Assembly (NCBI RefSeq): GCF_002742285.1
Contig: NZ_MDGM01000012.1
Location: 62,001-126,000 of the forward strand
Length of the DNA stretch: 64,000 bases
Direction of reading: 5' to 3'
Origin: Paramylibacter kogurei
GTDB lineage: Bacteria > Pseudomonadota > Alphaproteobacteria > Rhodobacterales > Rhodobacteraceae
Below are positions 35,263 to 44,728 of this stretch, one piece after another. Under the pieces are notes generated by a model. The model saw only the letters and a list, made by a program, of their open reading frames with translations. It was not told the DNA's origin and did not search any database. Made by a program: the position numbers and the translations under genes. Position 1 is the stretch's first letter. Each line of letters opens with the position of its first letter.

Positions 35263-35969
35263 TATTTTTTACTTTCGCTCATTTGGCGCGACAGGCGCCA
35301 TTCTGCATATTCGAAATCTTCGATTGCATCGATATCATGGGCACGATCAGAAGGCACAACACATGGGATCACACGCCCGTCATACAGGAACGTACCACGG
35401 CGCAGATATGCCGGATCAAGCACATAGGTGGACGCTGCGTGTTCGTAGACAACCGGCGCTTGTTGGCGTGCAACGACATTCCCAGGCAATGGTTTTGACA
35501 CGTGAAGTGCGCCTGTTTCGTCCGCCTCCATCAGATTGAAATAGGGGTTTCGATCAGCAATGGCACAGGTCATCACCATGTCGGGTTTTTCCGCCTGAAA
35601 CAATTCAATGGCCTTTGTGATATCGACGCTTTGGCGCAGAGGTGCGGTTGCGTCCACGTCAACAAATACGGATACGGATTTACCTGTAACCTCTTCTACT
35701 GCGCTCAATGCGTGACGCCAGACATCCCATTTTGATGCGGTGTCATTGGCCAATTCATCGGGGCGCAGGCCGATATCAATAGCGCCGCGATCAGTGGCGA
35801 ATTTCAACATATCCGCACCGTCGGTGGATACCACAACGGCATCAATCAAAGGATGTTCCAACAATTGATCAAGGCTCCATTGCAACAACGGTTTGCCAAG
35901 TAGCAGTTTCATGTTTTTTCCAGGTAGCCCCTTGGAACCTGCGCGCACGCCAATATGGCCAAGTATCAT
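35262..35969 (-). CDS. CMP-nonulosonic acid synthetase (acylneuraminate cytidylyltransferase family)
   Basis: A 235-residue cytidylyltransferase. The N-terminal motif RAGSKGLPGKNMKLLLGKPL is the CTP-binding signature of NeuA, PseF and LegF enzymes, and VDATAPLRQSVDI and DIDAIEDFEYAE follow in the usual order. It activates a nine-carbon acid sugar as its CMP derivative for transfer. The short length lacks the C-terminal esterase domain seen in some NeuA proteins. It overlaps the Gfo/Idh gene by four bases. Neuraminic, legionaminic and pseudaminic types cannot be told apart by eye; the closest feel is PtmB/LegF. Confidence 0.85.
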   Translation of the reverse strand: MILGHIGVRAGSKGLPGKNMKLLLGKPLLQWSLDQLLEHPLIDAVVVSTDGADMLKFATDRGAIDIGLRPDELANDTASKWDVWRHALSAVEEVTGKSVSVFVDVDATAPLRQSVDITKAIELFQAEKPDMVMTCAIADRNPYFNLMEADETGALHVSKPLPGNVVARQQAPVVYEHAASTYVLDPAYLRRGTFLYDGRVIPCVVPSDRAHDIDAIEDFEYAEWRLSRQMSESKK

Positions 35970-36898
35970 GTTTTGCTCCTTATGTTACCAGTGAACTTGC
36001 GCTGTTCATAAGCCGCGCAAATCAAATGGCAGGTTGGCATTTCATTGGATAGGATTGGTGCAATCGGGTTTTCCAAAACGTCCCCACGCACAAGGCGAAT
36101 GAAATCCGCCATCGTATTTTGAAACATGACTTGGCGATCAATGGTCAGATCAAGGTTTTTCACACCATCATCAGTTTCAATTTGATAGTTGTTATTGGCA
36201 AGATCAAACGTGATTTTTTGTGATTGCCCCCACAGGACAAGCTTTCGCGTGCTGATGGGGCTAAGATAATCCATACAGACCGTGCCGTGCGTATTATTAT
36301 TATGAAGCGCAATACGCGTGGAAAAATCCACGCCTGTGTGATCGGGATGAGACAGACAGCTCGCGGTATCAAGGGTGAGCGCACCCATGATTGTATGGGC
36401 CATGTCCAATTCATGGCACAGATCAAGCAACACGCCCCCACCATCGGGGCTGGCGGCGTAGCTGTCGGCAAAATTCCAATTTTCGCGCCATTGATGAACA
36501 TCATGCCCAATGTCAAAACTAAACCGATATGTGTCCAATTCCGCTGTTGCCAAAAATCGCACGGCGGGATGATAGCGCATCATAAACCCAGCAAAACTGC
36601 GATCCGCAAGCGGGCCGAGCTGTTTCATAATCAAGTCCATATCCGTCCGACGATAGGCAACGGGTTTTTCAATATAGATTGGCAGTTTGTGCGCGGCCAA
36701 AATTTCAGTGATTTCTGTGCGAATTTGTGTGGCGGTGCACAGGATTGCGGCCTCAAACTTTTCTGATTTTAGGCGCCGTTTTAATCCATCAATTCCATCT
36801 GATTGCATTGAAATGCTGACAACATCTTCGCCAAGGTGCGACAGGTTATTTGCATGGCGTTTTCCAATGGCGCCTGTCCCGATCACAAGAAAACTCAT
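35966..36898 (-). CDS. Gfo/Idh/MocA family dehydrogenase (PtmF-like)
   Basis: A 310-residue NAD(P)-dependent dehydrogenase of the glucose-fructose oxidoreductase/inositol dehydrogenase family. The nucleotide-binding motif GTGAIGKRHANNL starts at residue 7, the conserved EKPVA of the family is near residue 97, and GGGVLLDLCHELD carries the active-site His. It would oxidise or reduce a sugar intermediate. Campylobacter ptm loci carry a comparable gene (ptmF). It overlaps both neighbours by four bases (ATGA), which binds it firmly to the operon. Confidence 0.82.
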   Translation of the reverse strand: MSFLVIGTGAIGKRHANNLSHLGEDVVSISMQSDGIDGLKRRLKSEKFEAAILCTATQIRTEITEILAAHKLPIYIEKPVAYRRTDMDLIMKQLGPLADRSFAGFMMRYHPAVRFLATAELDTYRFSFDIGHDVHQWRENWNFADSYAASPDGGGVLLDLCHELDMAHTIMGALTLDTASCLSHPDHTGVDFSTRIALHNNNTHGTVCMDYLSPISTRKLVLWGQSQKITFDLANNNYQIETDDGVKNLDLTIDRQVMFQNTMADFIRLVRGDVLENPIAPILSNEMPTCHLICAAYEQRKFTGNIRSKT

Positions 36899-38253
36899 AA
36901 TGGATTCCGATCCGTGTATCCTGCATTTTTCAACAATTCTGGCAATGCCGCCAATGTGCGTTGTGTTGCACCAGAATGATCAATGTTGAACTGCTCTGCA
37001 AGGGCAGAGAATTGAGCGTTCCCTGTGTTTGAATAAATCTGATTGATCAAGCGTGCAGCCATATCATCAGTATCGGTGCAATGGGCAAGCACCCCTGCCG
37101 CAATCGCATCATGTGCGGGATATTCGATTGTCCAAATTTCAGGGCCGACATAAACGGGTTTTTTCAACGCAAGGGGTTCGATCACGTTATGCGCACCCTT
37201 GGGATGGAACCCACCACCAACGATAACCGCGTTGGCGAGCTCAAGATAAAAATACATTTCACCCATGGAATCGCCGAGCAAGATATCGGAATTGATCGGG
37301 GTTGTCGTTTCCAAATCTGGGGATAAAACCTGACCACGGCGTTGCACGGTCTGACCTTGTGTGGTGAGCCAATCACCCGTGCTGGCAAAACGTTCTGGTG
37401 CGCGGGGCACATAAATAAACAATGGGCGTGGGGCGTTGATTGCATCGGCGTGGCGTTGAACGGTTTTGATGACGTGCAGATAACTTTCGTCTTCGTTTTC
37501 AACAACACTGGCAAGCGTGATGACAGGGCGCGGTGAAAAGTTTATCGCCCGTGCCGCACTGAGCAAATGTTCACCAATGGGTTGTTCAAACCGCAATTCA
37601 CCCGTGATTGCGATATTGCTTGCCCCCATATGTTCAAAACGATCGACCTGTGACTGCGATTTCACAAACAAACCCGCAAAACCACGGGTCAATTCACCAC
37701 GCAGGCTGGTTTTATCGCGGTCACGATTAAAGCTGCGTTCAGGATATTGGGCGTTACACATGAACAATGGCACGCGACAACGCGCAGTGCTGGCAATCAT
37801 GCGTGGCCAAATTTCGATTTCCATGACCAACCCGTATTTTGGGGCGAATGCATTGAAAAAACGACGGTAACACCAGTGAAATTCAAATGGCACGTAAACG
37901 GGCACAAGTTTACCCGCGCCAATAGCATCGGGGAACAGATTATGGGCAGATTTGCGCCCAGCAGGTGTAAAATGTGTTGTGACGATGGTTTCGCCCCGAT
38001 CCAGCAATTCCTGTACCAATGGCGCAGCAGATCGCATTTCACCAAGCGATACGGCGTGAATCCAAACGCTATTTTTTTTAACCTTCGGATAAAACCCAAA
38101 CCGTTCAGGAATGTGGGCGCGATATGCGGGATCTTTGCGCCCGCGCCACCAAAGATAAAACAAGATCAGTGGAAATAACACGACCCACAAAACGGTGTAA
38201 CACAAAAGGGCCACACGCATGCGCAAGCTGGGAAAGGGCGAATGTTTTGTCAT
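36895..38253 (-). CDS. WaaA (Kdo transferase, GT30) family glycosyltransferase
   Basis: A 452-residue protein with an N-terminal membrane anchor (about 13-35) and the two-domain layout of Kdo transferases. The catalytic Glu is E72 in WIHAVSLGEMRSAAP, the donor side holds VVGGGFHPKGAHNVIEPLA, and MEIEIWPRMI matches the family's E-x-E-x-WP. WaaA moves Kdo from CMP-Kdo to lipid A at the inner membrane. Here it stands inside a nonulosonic acid operon, between the epimerase (6 bp) and the Gfo/Idh gene (4-bp overlap), not beside lpxK. It could be the cell's only Kdo transferase or a paralogue that uses the CMP-nonulosonate made by its neighbours. Confidence 0.85.
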   Translation of the reverse strand: MTKHSPFPSLRMRVALLCYTVLWVVLFPLILFYLWWRGRKDPAYRAHIPERFGFYPKVKKNSVWIHAVSLGEMRSAAPLVQELLDRGETIVTTHFTPAGRKSAHNLFPDAIGAGKLVPVYVPFEFHWCYRRFFNAFAPKYGLVMEIEIWPRMIASTARCRVPLFMCNAQYPERSFNRDRDKTSLRGELTRGFAGLFVKSQSQVDRFEHMGASNIAITGELRFEQPIGEHLLSAARAINFSPRPVITLASVVENEDESYLHVIKTVQRHADAINAPRPLFIYVPRAPERFASTGDWLTTQGQTVQRRGQVLSPDLETTTPINSDILLGDSMGEMYFYLELANAVIVGGGFHPKGAHNVIEPLALKKPVYVGPEIWTIEYPAHDAIAAGVLAHCTDTDDMAARLINQIYSNTGNAQFSALAEQFNIDHSGATQRTLAALPELLKNAGYTDRNPL

Positions 38254-38259
38254 GCCGCG

Positions 38260-39384
38260 CTAGTCAACAAAGGTTTTTTGCAAGCTGCGATCCCAGAACG
38301 TGTCATCGTTCAACACATCAACAAATCGTTTGGCGGTATCGCCGCCACCAAAACCAGTGTCGGCATCAAATTTTTGCCCCCAAGATGTGGCGAAAAACGC
38401 AGCGATTTTATCGCGGTCATTGGCCGCTGTTTGGGTGATGGATGGTGCGTTAGAACGATTTGTTTGGCGCGTGCCAACATCAAGGCTCGGCACACCTAAA
38501 AATGGTGCTTCACGCACCCCTGCGGAGCTGTTGCCGATCAGCGCCTTTGCATTGCGCAACAGCTCGGAAAAATACAAGAAACGCATGGATGGAATTTGGC
38601 GGAAACGATCCGCCGGTAATTTGGCGATGGCGTCAAAAATCTCTGCCGAGCCGGGATCATTATTGGGCAAGATTACAACGAAATTTTTTCCGCTTTGATC
38701 CAAGGCTGAAAACAAATCACGCGCCTGTTGTCCCATGGTTTTGGTTTCGGATGTCACAGGATGAAAGGTAACGATACCATAGTCATCAAATGGGATTTCA
38801 TAGCGGGTTTTCACCTGTTCAAGGCTTATCCCCGTTGGAGCGCCGTGCGCATCCAATTCGGGTGATCCGATGGTGTAAATGGTTTCGGGTGCCTCTCCCA
38901 AGGCCATGACGCGTGATTTTGCATTTTCAGAACTGACAAAATGCGCGGCCGCCAATTTGGAATTACAATGGCGGAAAATTTCATCGATGGTGCCGGATAC
39001 TTCGCCGCCCTCGATATGTGCACAGCGCACATAGTTTGTGGCACAGACCAAGGAACAGGCCAATGCTTCGACGCGATCACCGTGGATAACCACCAGATCG
39101 GGTTGGCTTTCACGGATAAAATCGGAAAATCCCAGCACGGTTTTTGACAGGATCAAATCCTGTGGGTCGCCTTCGCGTTGGTTTATGAATTCTGCGATTT
39201 CAACACCCGTCACACGCTGTACCTCGATCTTGGTCAGGCCATATCGTTGCATCATATGCATGCCTGTGACGAAAAACGTAACGCGATATCCTGCATCGCG
39301 CGCAGCAATGGCCAGCGGTTCCATTTTGCCAAAATCCGCGCGTGTGCCCGTGACGAAAACCAGATGTTTCTGGGAATTAGGCAT
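38260..39384 (-). CDS. UDP-N-acetylglucosamine 2-epimerase, hydrolysing (NeuC/LegG-like)
   Basis: A 374-residue hydrolysing sugar-nucleotide 2-epimerase. The N-terminus VFVTGTRADFGKMEPLA is the family signature, VIHGDRVEALA and HIEGGEVSGTIDE carry active-site residues, and GNSSAGVREAPFLGVPSLDVG is the UDP-binding C-terminal motif. These enzymes yield ManNAc, or 2,4-diacetamido-6-deoxymannose in the legionaminic branch. I place the start at ATG 39384, eight bases inside the NeuB-like gene, giving the usual N-terminus; an in-frame start at 39432 would add 16 residues. Confidence 0.87.
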   Translation of the reverse strand: MPNSQKHLVFVTGTRADFGKMEPLAIAARDAGYRVTFFVTGMHMMQRYGLTKIEVQRVTGVEIAEFINQREGDPQDLILSKTVLGFSDFIRESQPDLVVIHGDRVEALACSLVCATNYVRCAHIEGGEVSGTIDEIFRHCNSKLAAAHFVSSENAKSRVMALGEAPETIYTIGSPELDAHGAPTGISLEQVKTRYEIPFDDYGIVTFHPVTSETKTMGQQARDLFSALDQSGKNFVVILPNNDPGSAEIFDAIAKLPADRFRQIPSMRFLYFSELLRNAKALIGNSSAGVREAPFLGVPSLDVGTRQTNRSNAPSITQTAANDRDKIAAFFATSWGQKFDADTGFGGGDTAKRFVDVLNDDTFWDRSLQKTFVD

Positions 39385-40411
39385 CTTCAAAATCAGACCA
39401 TTTAAGTTGCTGATTACGTTTGACCGCAACATTTAATTTGCGCCCAAGTACCGCGTCAAATTCAAAGCCCGCGATTTCACCACTGCCGGGGCGGCGCGCC
39501 CAAATATCAGATTCGCCAATCACGGTGCCAGCGGGTAAATCTTTGTCGGCGACAAGTGATCCGCGTGCAAAACGATACACATCCTCTTCGGGACCTGTGC
39601 GTTCCTTTTTGTTGTGCAAAGCTGTGTGAATGTGGCGTGATTTTTCAATGATTAATGCCAATTCCGCAGGGTCCATTGAACAGACGATATCGGGACCAAC
39701 GCGTTCCATCGTATCGGTAAAGTGGCGTTCCAAAATACATGCACCCAAAGCCACAGATGACAGCGCCATTTCTGGCCCAATGGAATGGTCGGAAAATCCA
39801 ACAACCGCATTTGGAAATGCTTTTTGCAAATCAGTGACACCTTGGAGTGACACAATTTCAGGGGGCGATGGATACAGGTTGGTACATTCCAACAGCGCAT
39901 ATTCAATGCCTGCATTATCCAAAATTTCAACCGATGCGCGAACAGTGTCGATGGTTTGCATGCCCGTTGACATAATCACAGGTTTCCCAAAACTCGCGAT
40001 ATGTCGGATCAGGGGCAGGTTGTCTGCCTCGCCCGAACCGATTTTATATGCGGGCACGTCCAGACTTTCTAAAAAATCGGCGGCGGCGCGGGAAAATGGG
40101 GTGGAAATGAATATCATCCCCAAGGATTCGGCGTATTCTTTTAATGCTTTTTCATCTTCGCGTGACAGGGCGCATTGTTCCATGACCTCCCATATCGACA
40201 CGTCCGCATTGGGCGGAAAGATTTGTTTCGCTTCTTCTGTCATTTCATCTTCGACGATATGGGTCTGGTGTTTGATCATTTCACAGCCAGATTCATGCGC
40301 CAAACGCACCATGTTTTTGGCAACCTCCAGATCACCGCCGTGGTTAATGCCAATTTCGGCAATTACAAGCGGCGGATGGTTTGGAGAAATTTCGCGATTA
40401 CCAATTTTCAT
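39377..40411 (-). CDS. Nonulosonic (sialic/legionaminic) acid synthase, NeuB family
   Basis: A 344-residue PEP-dependent synthase that condenses a six-carbon amino sugar with phosphoenolpyruvate into a nine-carbon acid. The TIM-barrel domain has the marks EIGINHGGD, KIGSGEADNLPLI, STGM and GFSDHSIGPEMALSSVALGA; residues 285-340 form the C-terminal antifreeze-like SAF domain. It opens the six-gene operon (39-kb region, minus strand) and overlaps the NeuC-like gene by eight bases. The product type (Neu, Leg or Pse) is open. Confidence 0.9.
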   Translation of the reverse strand: MKIGNREISPNHPPLVIAEIGINHGGDLEVAKNMVRLAHESGCEMIKHQTHIVEDEMTEEAKQIFPPNADVSIWEVMEQCALSREDEKALKEYAESLGMIFISTPFSRAAADFLESLDVPAYKIGSGEADNLPLIRHIASFGKPVIMSTGMQTIDTVRASVEILDNAGIEYALLECTNLYPSPPEIVSLQGVTDLQKAFPNAVVGFSDHSIGPEMALSSVALGACILERHFTDTMERVGPDIVCSMDPAELALIIEKSRHIHTALHNKKERTGPEEDVYRFARGSLVADKDLPAGTVIGESDIWARRPGSGEIAGFEFDAVLGRKLNVAVKRNQQLKWSDFEDA

Positions 40412-40570
40412 GGGGTAAGTCCTTGTTGTTTTGATTGGTTTTAAACCGCATTTCGAGGGGAGGCAAACAAAGAAGCACAGATTTGACGTTTAGGCATTAT
40501 GCCACATAAGCGTTACTTGACCCCGCTGGGTGAAAAAGGGGAAAAGAGGGCCGAAATTGGAGCAAACCCT

Positions 40571-42562
40571 ATGATCCCTGAATTTGGACATCTGGCATTA
40601 ACTTTGGCCTTGGCGATTGCATGTGTGCAAAGCGTGCTGCCCATTCTTGGCGCAGGGCGGGGCAATGTGCAGTGGATGCAAACCGCACGCACAACAGCGA
40701 TATTACAAGCGGTGTTGATCGCGATTGCCTTTGGTGCGTTGATGCGTTCATTCATGGTAAGCGATTTTTCCGTATTAAACGTTGTGGAAAATTCACATTC
40801 GTTAAAACCCATGCTGTTTAAAATGGCCGGAACATGGGGGAGCCACGAAGGTTCATTGTTGCTCTGGGTATTTATCTTGGCTGTGTTTGGCGCGGCCGTG
40901 GCCGTGTTTGGCAGCAATATTCCATTGTCGTTAAAGGCACGAACATTATCGGTTCAGGCGTGGATCACGGTTGGATTTTTATCATTCCTGTTGTTCACAT
41001 CAAACCCGTTTTTGCGGGTATTCCCAGTGCCGCTTGATGGCAATGATTTGAACCCGTTATTGCAAGATGTCGGATTGGCGATCCATCCGCCATTGTTATA
41101 CATCGGCTATGTTGGGTTTTCGATTGTGTTTTCATTCGCTGTAGCGGCATTGATCGAAGGGCGTGTTGATCCTGCATGGGCGCGTTGGGTGCGGCCATGG
41201 ACATTGGCCGCATGGGTGAGCCTGACCGCGGGGATCACGCTTGGATCTTGGTGGGCTTATTACGAGCTTGGCTGGGGCGGCTGGTGGTTTTGGGATCCTG
41301 TGGAAAATGTTTCCTTTATGCCTTGGTTGTTGGGAACGGCATTGTTGCATTCTGCAATCGTGACCGAAAAACGCGATACGTTCAAAAGCTGGACGATATT
41401 ATTGGCGATTTTAACGTTTTCATTGTCTCTGCTTGGCACATTTATTGTGCGCTCTGGCTTGTTAACATCTGTTCATGCTTTTGCTGTTGATCCCGAACGT
41501 GGGGTTTATATCCTCGCGCTTTTGGGCGTGTCCATTGGCGGATCACTAACATTGTTCGCAGCACGTGCAGGCGCGATGGAACCGGGTGGAATTTTTGGAA
41601 CGATCAGTCGCGAAACGGGGTTGATGATTAATAATCTGTTGTTGGCGACGGCGACGGCAACAGTGTTGTTTGGCACATTATATCCATTGTTCCTAGAGGC
41701 CATCGCGGGCGAAAAAATATCCGTTGGCCCCCCATTTTTTAACGCTAGTTTTATTCCCATCATGTTGCCATTGGTGATCGTAATGGGCGTGGGGCCGTTT
41801 TTACCATGGAAACGTGCCGATCTTCCCGGAGTATTGACTCGGCTAAAATGGGTGGCGGGAATATCAATTTTGGCGATGATTGGTGTTTGGTATTGGACAA
41901 CCAAGGGACCCGCGCTTGGCGTTTTATCCATTGGTGCGGCGGTATGGCTCTTGTTGGCCACGATGATGGAATGGAGCAAACGGGTAAAGCTATTCCAAGA
42001 ACCCTTTGGTGCATCTTTGCGCCGTGCACGTAATTTACCCCGCGCAAGTCATGGCATGACGTTGGCGCATGCAGGGCTTGCAGTTTGTATTCTTGGCTTT
42101 GTTGGGTCGAGTGCGTGGAAAGAAGAAGTCGTTACATTTGTGGAACCGGGAACAGATGTGAAAATCGCAGGGTTTGATGTGCGCTTCCAAGGCGTGGAAC
42201 GTGAAATGGGTCCAAACTATATCACCCAAATTGGCACGCTCGTCGTGGCAAAGGATGGTCAGTTTATCACCACTTTACACCCAGAGCGGCGCACATATCC
42301 CGTGGCACAATCAACCACGACGGAATCGGCCATTCGCCAAACCGTTGCGGGTGATCTTTACGCATCCATTGTGGAGCCAAGCGCACAATCAGCACGCGGG
42401 AAATGGACATTGCGCATTATTTACGAACCCTTGGTGAATTTCATTTGGTTTGGCGCAGCGTTAATTGTGTTGGGCGGATTGTTTTCGCTGTCAGATCGCC
42501 GGTTGCGCGTGGGTGTGCCAAAGAAAAGAATATCGCGGGCAGTTCCCGCTCCAGCGGAGTAA
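40571..42562 (+). CDS. ccmF: Cytochrome c-type biogenesis protein CcmF
   Basis: A 663-residue polytopic inner-membrane protein of the heme-handling family, the core of the CcmFH heme lyase that attaches heme to apocytochrome c in the periplasm. It has about 14 transmembrane helices, the WWD signature (WWFWDPVENVSFMPWL, about residues 236-251) and the WGSHEGSLLLWV motif. I start it at ATG 40571, with GGAG nine bases upstream, rather than the in-frame ATG at 40499, which would add 24 polar residues. It leads the ccmF-ccmG-ccmH-ccmI operon. Confidence 0.95.
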   Translation: MIPEFGHLALTLALAIACVQSVLPILGAGRGNVQWMQTARTTAILQAVLIAIAFGALMRSFMVSDFSVLNVVENSHSLKPMLFKMAGTWGSHEGSLLLWVFILAVFGAAVAVFGSNIPLSLKARTLSVQAWITVGFLSFLLFTSNPFLRVFPVPLDGNDLNPLLQDVGLAIHPPLLYIGYVGFSIVFSFAVAALIEGRVDPAWARWVRPWTLAAWVSLTAGITLGSWWAYYELGWGGWWFWDPVENVSFMPWLLGTALLHSAIVTEKRDTFKSWTILLAILTFSLSLLGTFIVRSGLLTSVHAFAVDPERGVYILALLGVSIGGSLTLFAARAGAMEPGGIFGTISRETGLMINNLLLATATATVLFGTLYPLFLEAIAGEKISVGPPFFNASFIPIMLPLVIVMGVGPFLPWKRADLPGVLTRLKWVAGISILAMIGVWYWTTKGPALGVLSIGAAVWLLLATMMEWSKRVKLFQEPFGASLRRARNLPRASHGMTLAHAGLAVCILGFVGSSAWKEEVVTFVEPGTDVKIAGFDVRFQGVEREMGPNYITQIGTLVVAKDGQFITTLHPERRTYPVAQSTTTESAIRQTVAGDLYASIVEPSAQSARGKWTLRIIYEPLVNFIWFGAALIVLGGLFSLSDRRLRVGVPKKRISRAVPAPAE

Positions 42563-42567
42563 ATGTG

Positions 42568-43125
42568 ATGAAACGAATTTTGATGACATTACCCATGGTA
42601 TTGGTGCTGATTTTGGGTGCTTTTTTGTATTGGGGTTTAAACCCTGATCGTAATCCAAATGAAATCCCATCGCCGCTGTTGGGGAAATCCGTGCCAGATT
42701 TTACGCTTGCTGGAATTGATGGTGTTGATGTTGGCGGATTTGGTTCCGCAGAGCTATCTTCGGGTGGGATTAAGCTGGTGAATGTGTTTGCATCATGGTG
42801 TGTGCCTTGTCGTGCGGAACATGGTGTTTTGATCAAGCTGGCGGCGCGTGAAAATGTGCAACTTTATGGTATCAATTACAAAGATAAGCCCACAGATGCA
42901 CAACAATGGCTGGCCGAAATGGGGAACCCATATGCCGCTGTGGGTTCAGATTTTTCAGGACGTGTCGGCATTGAATGGGGCGTGTCTGGTGTGCCCGAAA
43001 CATTTATTGTGAGCCCTGATGGCGTGATTTTATACCATTACCGCGGGCCATTGGTTGGTGATACGGCGCTGCGCGATTTTGGCGAAGGGCTGCGCCGCGC
43101 ACGTGAACAGATCGGGCAATCTTGA
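42568..43125 (+). CDS. ccmG: Thiol:disulfide interchange protein CcmG (DsbE)
   Basis: A 185-residue membrane-anchored thioredoxin-like protein. One N-terminal helix (about 8-24) is followed by a thioredoxin fold with active site WCVPC (about residue 78) and the cis-Pro in GVPETFIV; GINYKDKP is typical of CcmG/DsbE. It reduces the heme-binding cysteines of apocytochrome c in the periplasm. The ATG at 42568 follows GGAG at the end of ccmF. Its stop overlaps the ccmH start (TGATG). Confidence 0.94.
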   Translation: MKRILMTLPMVLVLILGAFLYWGLNPDRNPNEIPSPLLGKSVPDFTLAGIDGVDVGGFGSAELSSGGIKLVNVFASWCVPCRAEHGVLIKLAARENVQLYGINYKDKPTDAQQWLAEMGNPYAAVGSDFSGRVGIEWGVSGVPETFIVSPDGVILYHYRGPLVGDTALRDFGEGLRRAREQIGQS

Positions 43126-43595
43126 TGTTTAAGCACTGTGTTCTGATCCTTGCCTTTGTTATTGCGCTGCCAAGTTTTGCCGTGGAACCCGATGAAATTT
43201 TGGACGATCCCATCTTGGAAACGCGCGCGCGTGATATATCAGCGAATGTGCGTTGTGTTGTTTGCCAAAATGAACCCATCGATTCATCAAACGCAGGTGT
43301 TGCACGTGATTTACGATTGTTAATTCGCGAACGATTGGTTGCAGGCGACAGCGATGATCAGGTTTATGATTTTCTGGTGGCGCGGTATGGCGATTATGTG
43401 TTGTTCAAACCCCCGTGGCGACCCAGTACATATTTGTTATGGCTTGCACCATTTTTGATTTTGGGTGGTGGCATTATTGGCATGGTTTACGCACTGATGC
43501 GAAAACCCCAAAACCCACACGCAGGTTTGAATGCCGATGAACAGGCGCAATTGGATGAATTAATTGGTTCCAACAACGAAGGGGATGCGACATGA
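43125..43595 (+). CDS. ccmH: Cytochrome c-type biogenesis protein CcmH (CcmL-type)
   Basis: A 156-residue protein with a signal peptide (cleavage after SFA) and the conserved thiol pair in RCVVCQNEPIDSSNA, the redox motif that handles apocytochrome cysteines with CcmG. One C-terminal transmembrane helix (about 105-125) anchors it. Its length equals the N-terminal half of E. coli CcmH; the TPR half is a separate protein, CcmI, in the next gene. The start overlaps the ccmG stop and its end overlaps the ccmI start. Confidence 0.93.
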   Translation: MFKHCVLILAFVIALPSFAVEPDEILDDPILETRARDISANVRCVVCQNEPIDSSNAGVARDLRLLIRERLVAGDSDDQVYDFLVARYGDYVLFKPPWRPSTYLLWLAPFLILGGGIIGMVYALMRKPQNPHAGLNADEQAQLDELIGSNNEGDAT

Positions 43596-44728
43596 TTTGG
43601 GGTGCTGCGTTCATTCTGGCGTTGATTTGTTTTGGGATATTGTTGCATCCCGTGTTGCGCCCATCACAAACCAAACAACTTGTTCATGGCGAAACAGCAC
43701 TTGAAATTTATAAGGATCAATTGGCGGAAATCGATCGGGATTTGGCACGCGGTTTGATTGCAGAGTCAGATGCCGCGGTGGCGCGATTGGAAATTCAACG
43801 CCGTATTTTGGCGATGGGCAAAGGGGTACAAAAGCGACCATTTTCCCCCACTTCAAATCGGATCATTATGATAATCGCTGCGTTGTTTGTACCAATCGTT
43901 GGTGTTGGTGTGTATTCCATTACAGGTTCACCAGATGCACAATCTATGCCCTATGCATCACGTAGTGAAGAGGTGGCACAGGCGCGTGAAATCAATGACC
44001 TGGCCCAGCGTTTGCGCGAAAAACTTACCAATCATGCGGATGAGGGACCATCAGAAGGCTGGATGTTGTTAGGGCAGACATATATGGGCATGGCGCGGTA
44101 TAACGATGCCGCCGAGGCGTTTCGTGTTGTTGCAGAACGTGAGGGAGCGGATTCCGTAGTGTTTTCACGATATGGCGAGGCGCTGATTGCTGCGGAAAAT
44201 GGCAACATAACCCCGCTTGCAGAAACACAGTTGGATCGCGCGTTGGAGTTGGACGCGCGTAACCCCGCGCCGAGTTATTACAAAGCATTGGCGTTTCAAC
44301 AACGCGCCGATTTACAAAGCGCATACCAAATTTTGGCGGATCGTGTGGCGTTGGATCAAACTTGGCAGCCTTGGATGGAAAGTTTCGCCCAGTTGGCGAA
44401 TGATATTGGCGCACAGATTGATCGCCCGGCATTAACATTGCCTGAACGCCCAGCTGGACCGAGCGCGGCAGATATGCAGGCCGCCCAAGACATGGATGCG
44501 GATGAACGCGCAGCTTTCATTCAATCTATGGTGACGGGACTTGCAGAACGATTGGCACAAGATCCAAACGATTTGGATGGTTGGTTGCGTTTGGCGCGCG
44601 CGTATCAAGTGTTGGGCGAAACCGCCAAGGCCAAAGAGGCGTTTCAATCAGCGAAACCATTAGCGGATAAACTGGGCAATGATGATCCGCGCAAAGAAAT
44701 CGTTGCACAGGGATTGGCACAAAATTAA
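43592..44728 (+). CDS. ccmI: c-type cytochrome biogenesis protein CcmI
   Basis: A 378-residue membrane protein that acts as the apocytochrome c chaperone. Two N-terminal helices (about 2-20 and 85-105) flank a cytoplasmic loop with a leucine-zipper-like pattern (LEIYKDQLAEIDRDLARGLI), and the periplasmic part has TPR repeats (SEGWMLLGQTYMGMARYNDA, YYKALAFQQ, DGWLRLARAYQVLGETAKA). It overlaps ccmH by four bases. Its stop codon overlaps the stop of the convergent DsbD-like gene, so no terminator separates them. Confidence 0.92.
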   Translation: MIWGAAFILALICFGILLHPVLRPSQTKQLVHGETALEIYKDQLAEIDRDLARGLIAESDAAVARLEIQRRILAMGKGVQKRPFSPTSNRIIMIIAALFVPIVGVGVYSITGSPDAQSMPYASRSEEVAQAREINDLAQRLREKLTNHADEGPSEGWMLLGQTYMGMARYNDAAEAFRVVAEREGADSVVFSRYGEALIAAENGNITPLAETQLDRALELDARNPAPSYYKALAFQQRADLQSAYQILADRVALDQTWQPWMESFAQLANDIGAQIDRPALTLPERPAGPSAADMQAAQDMDADERAAFIQSMVTGLAERLAQDPNDLDGWLRLARAYQVLGETAKAKEAFQSAKPLADKLGNDDPRKEIVAQGLAQN

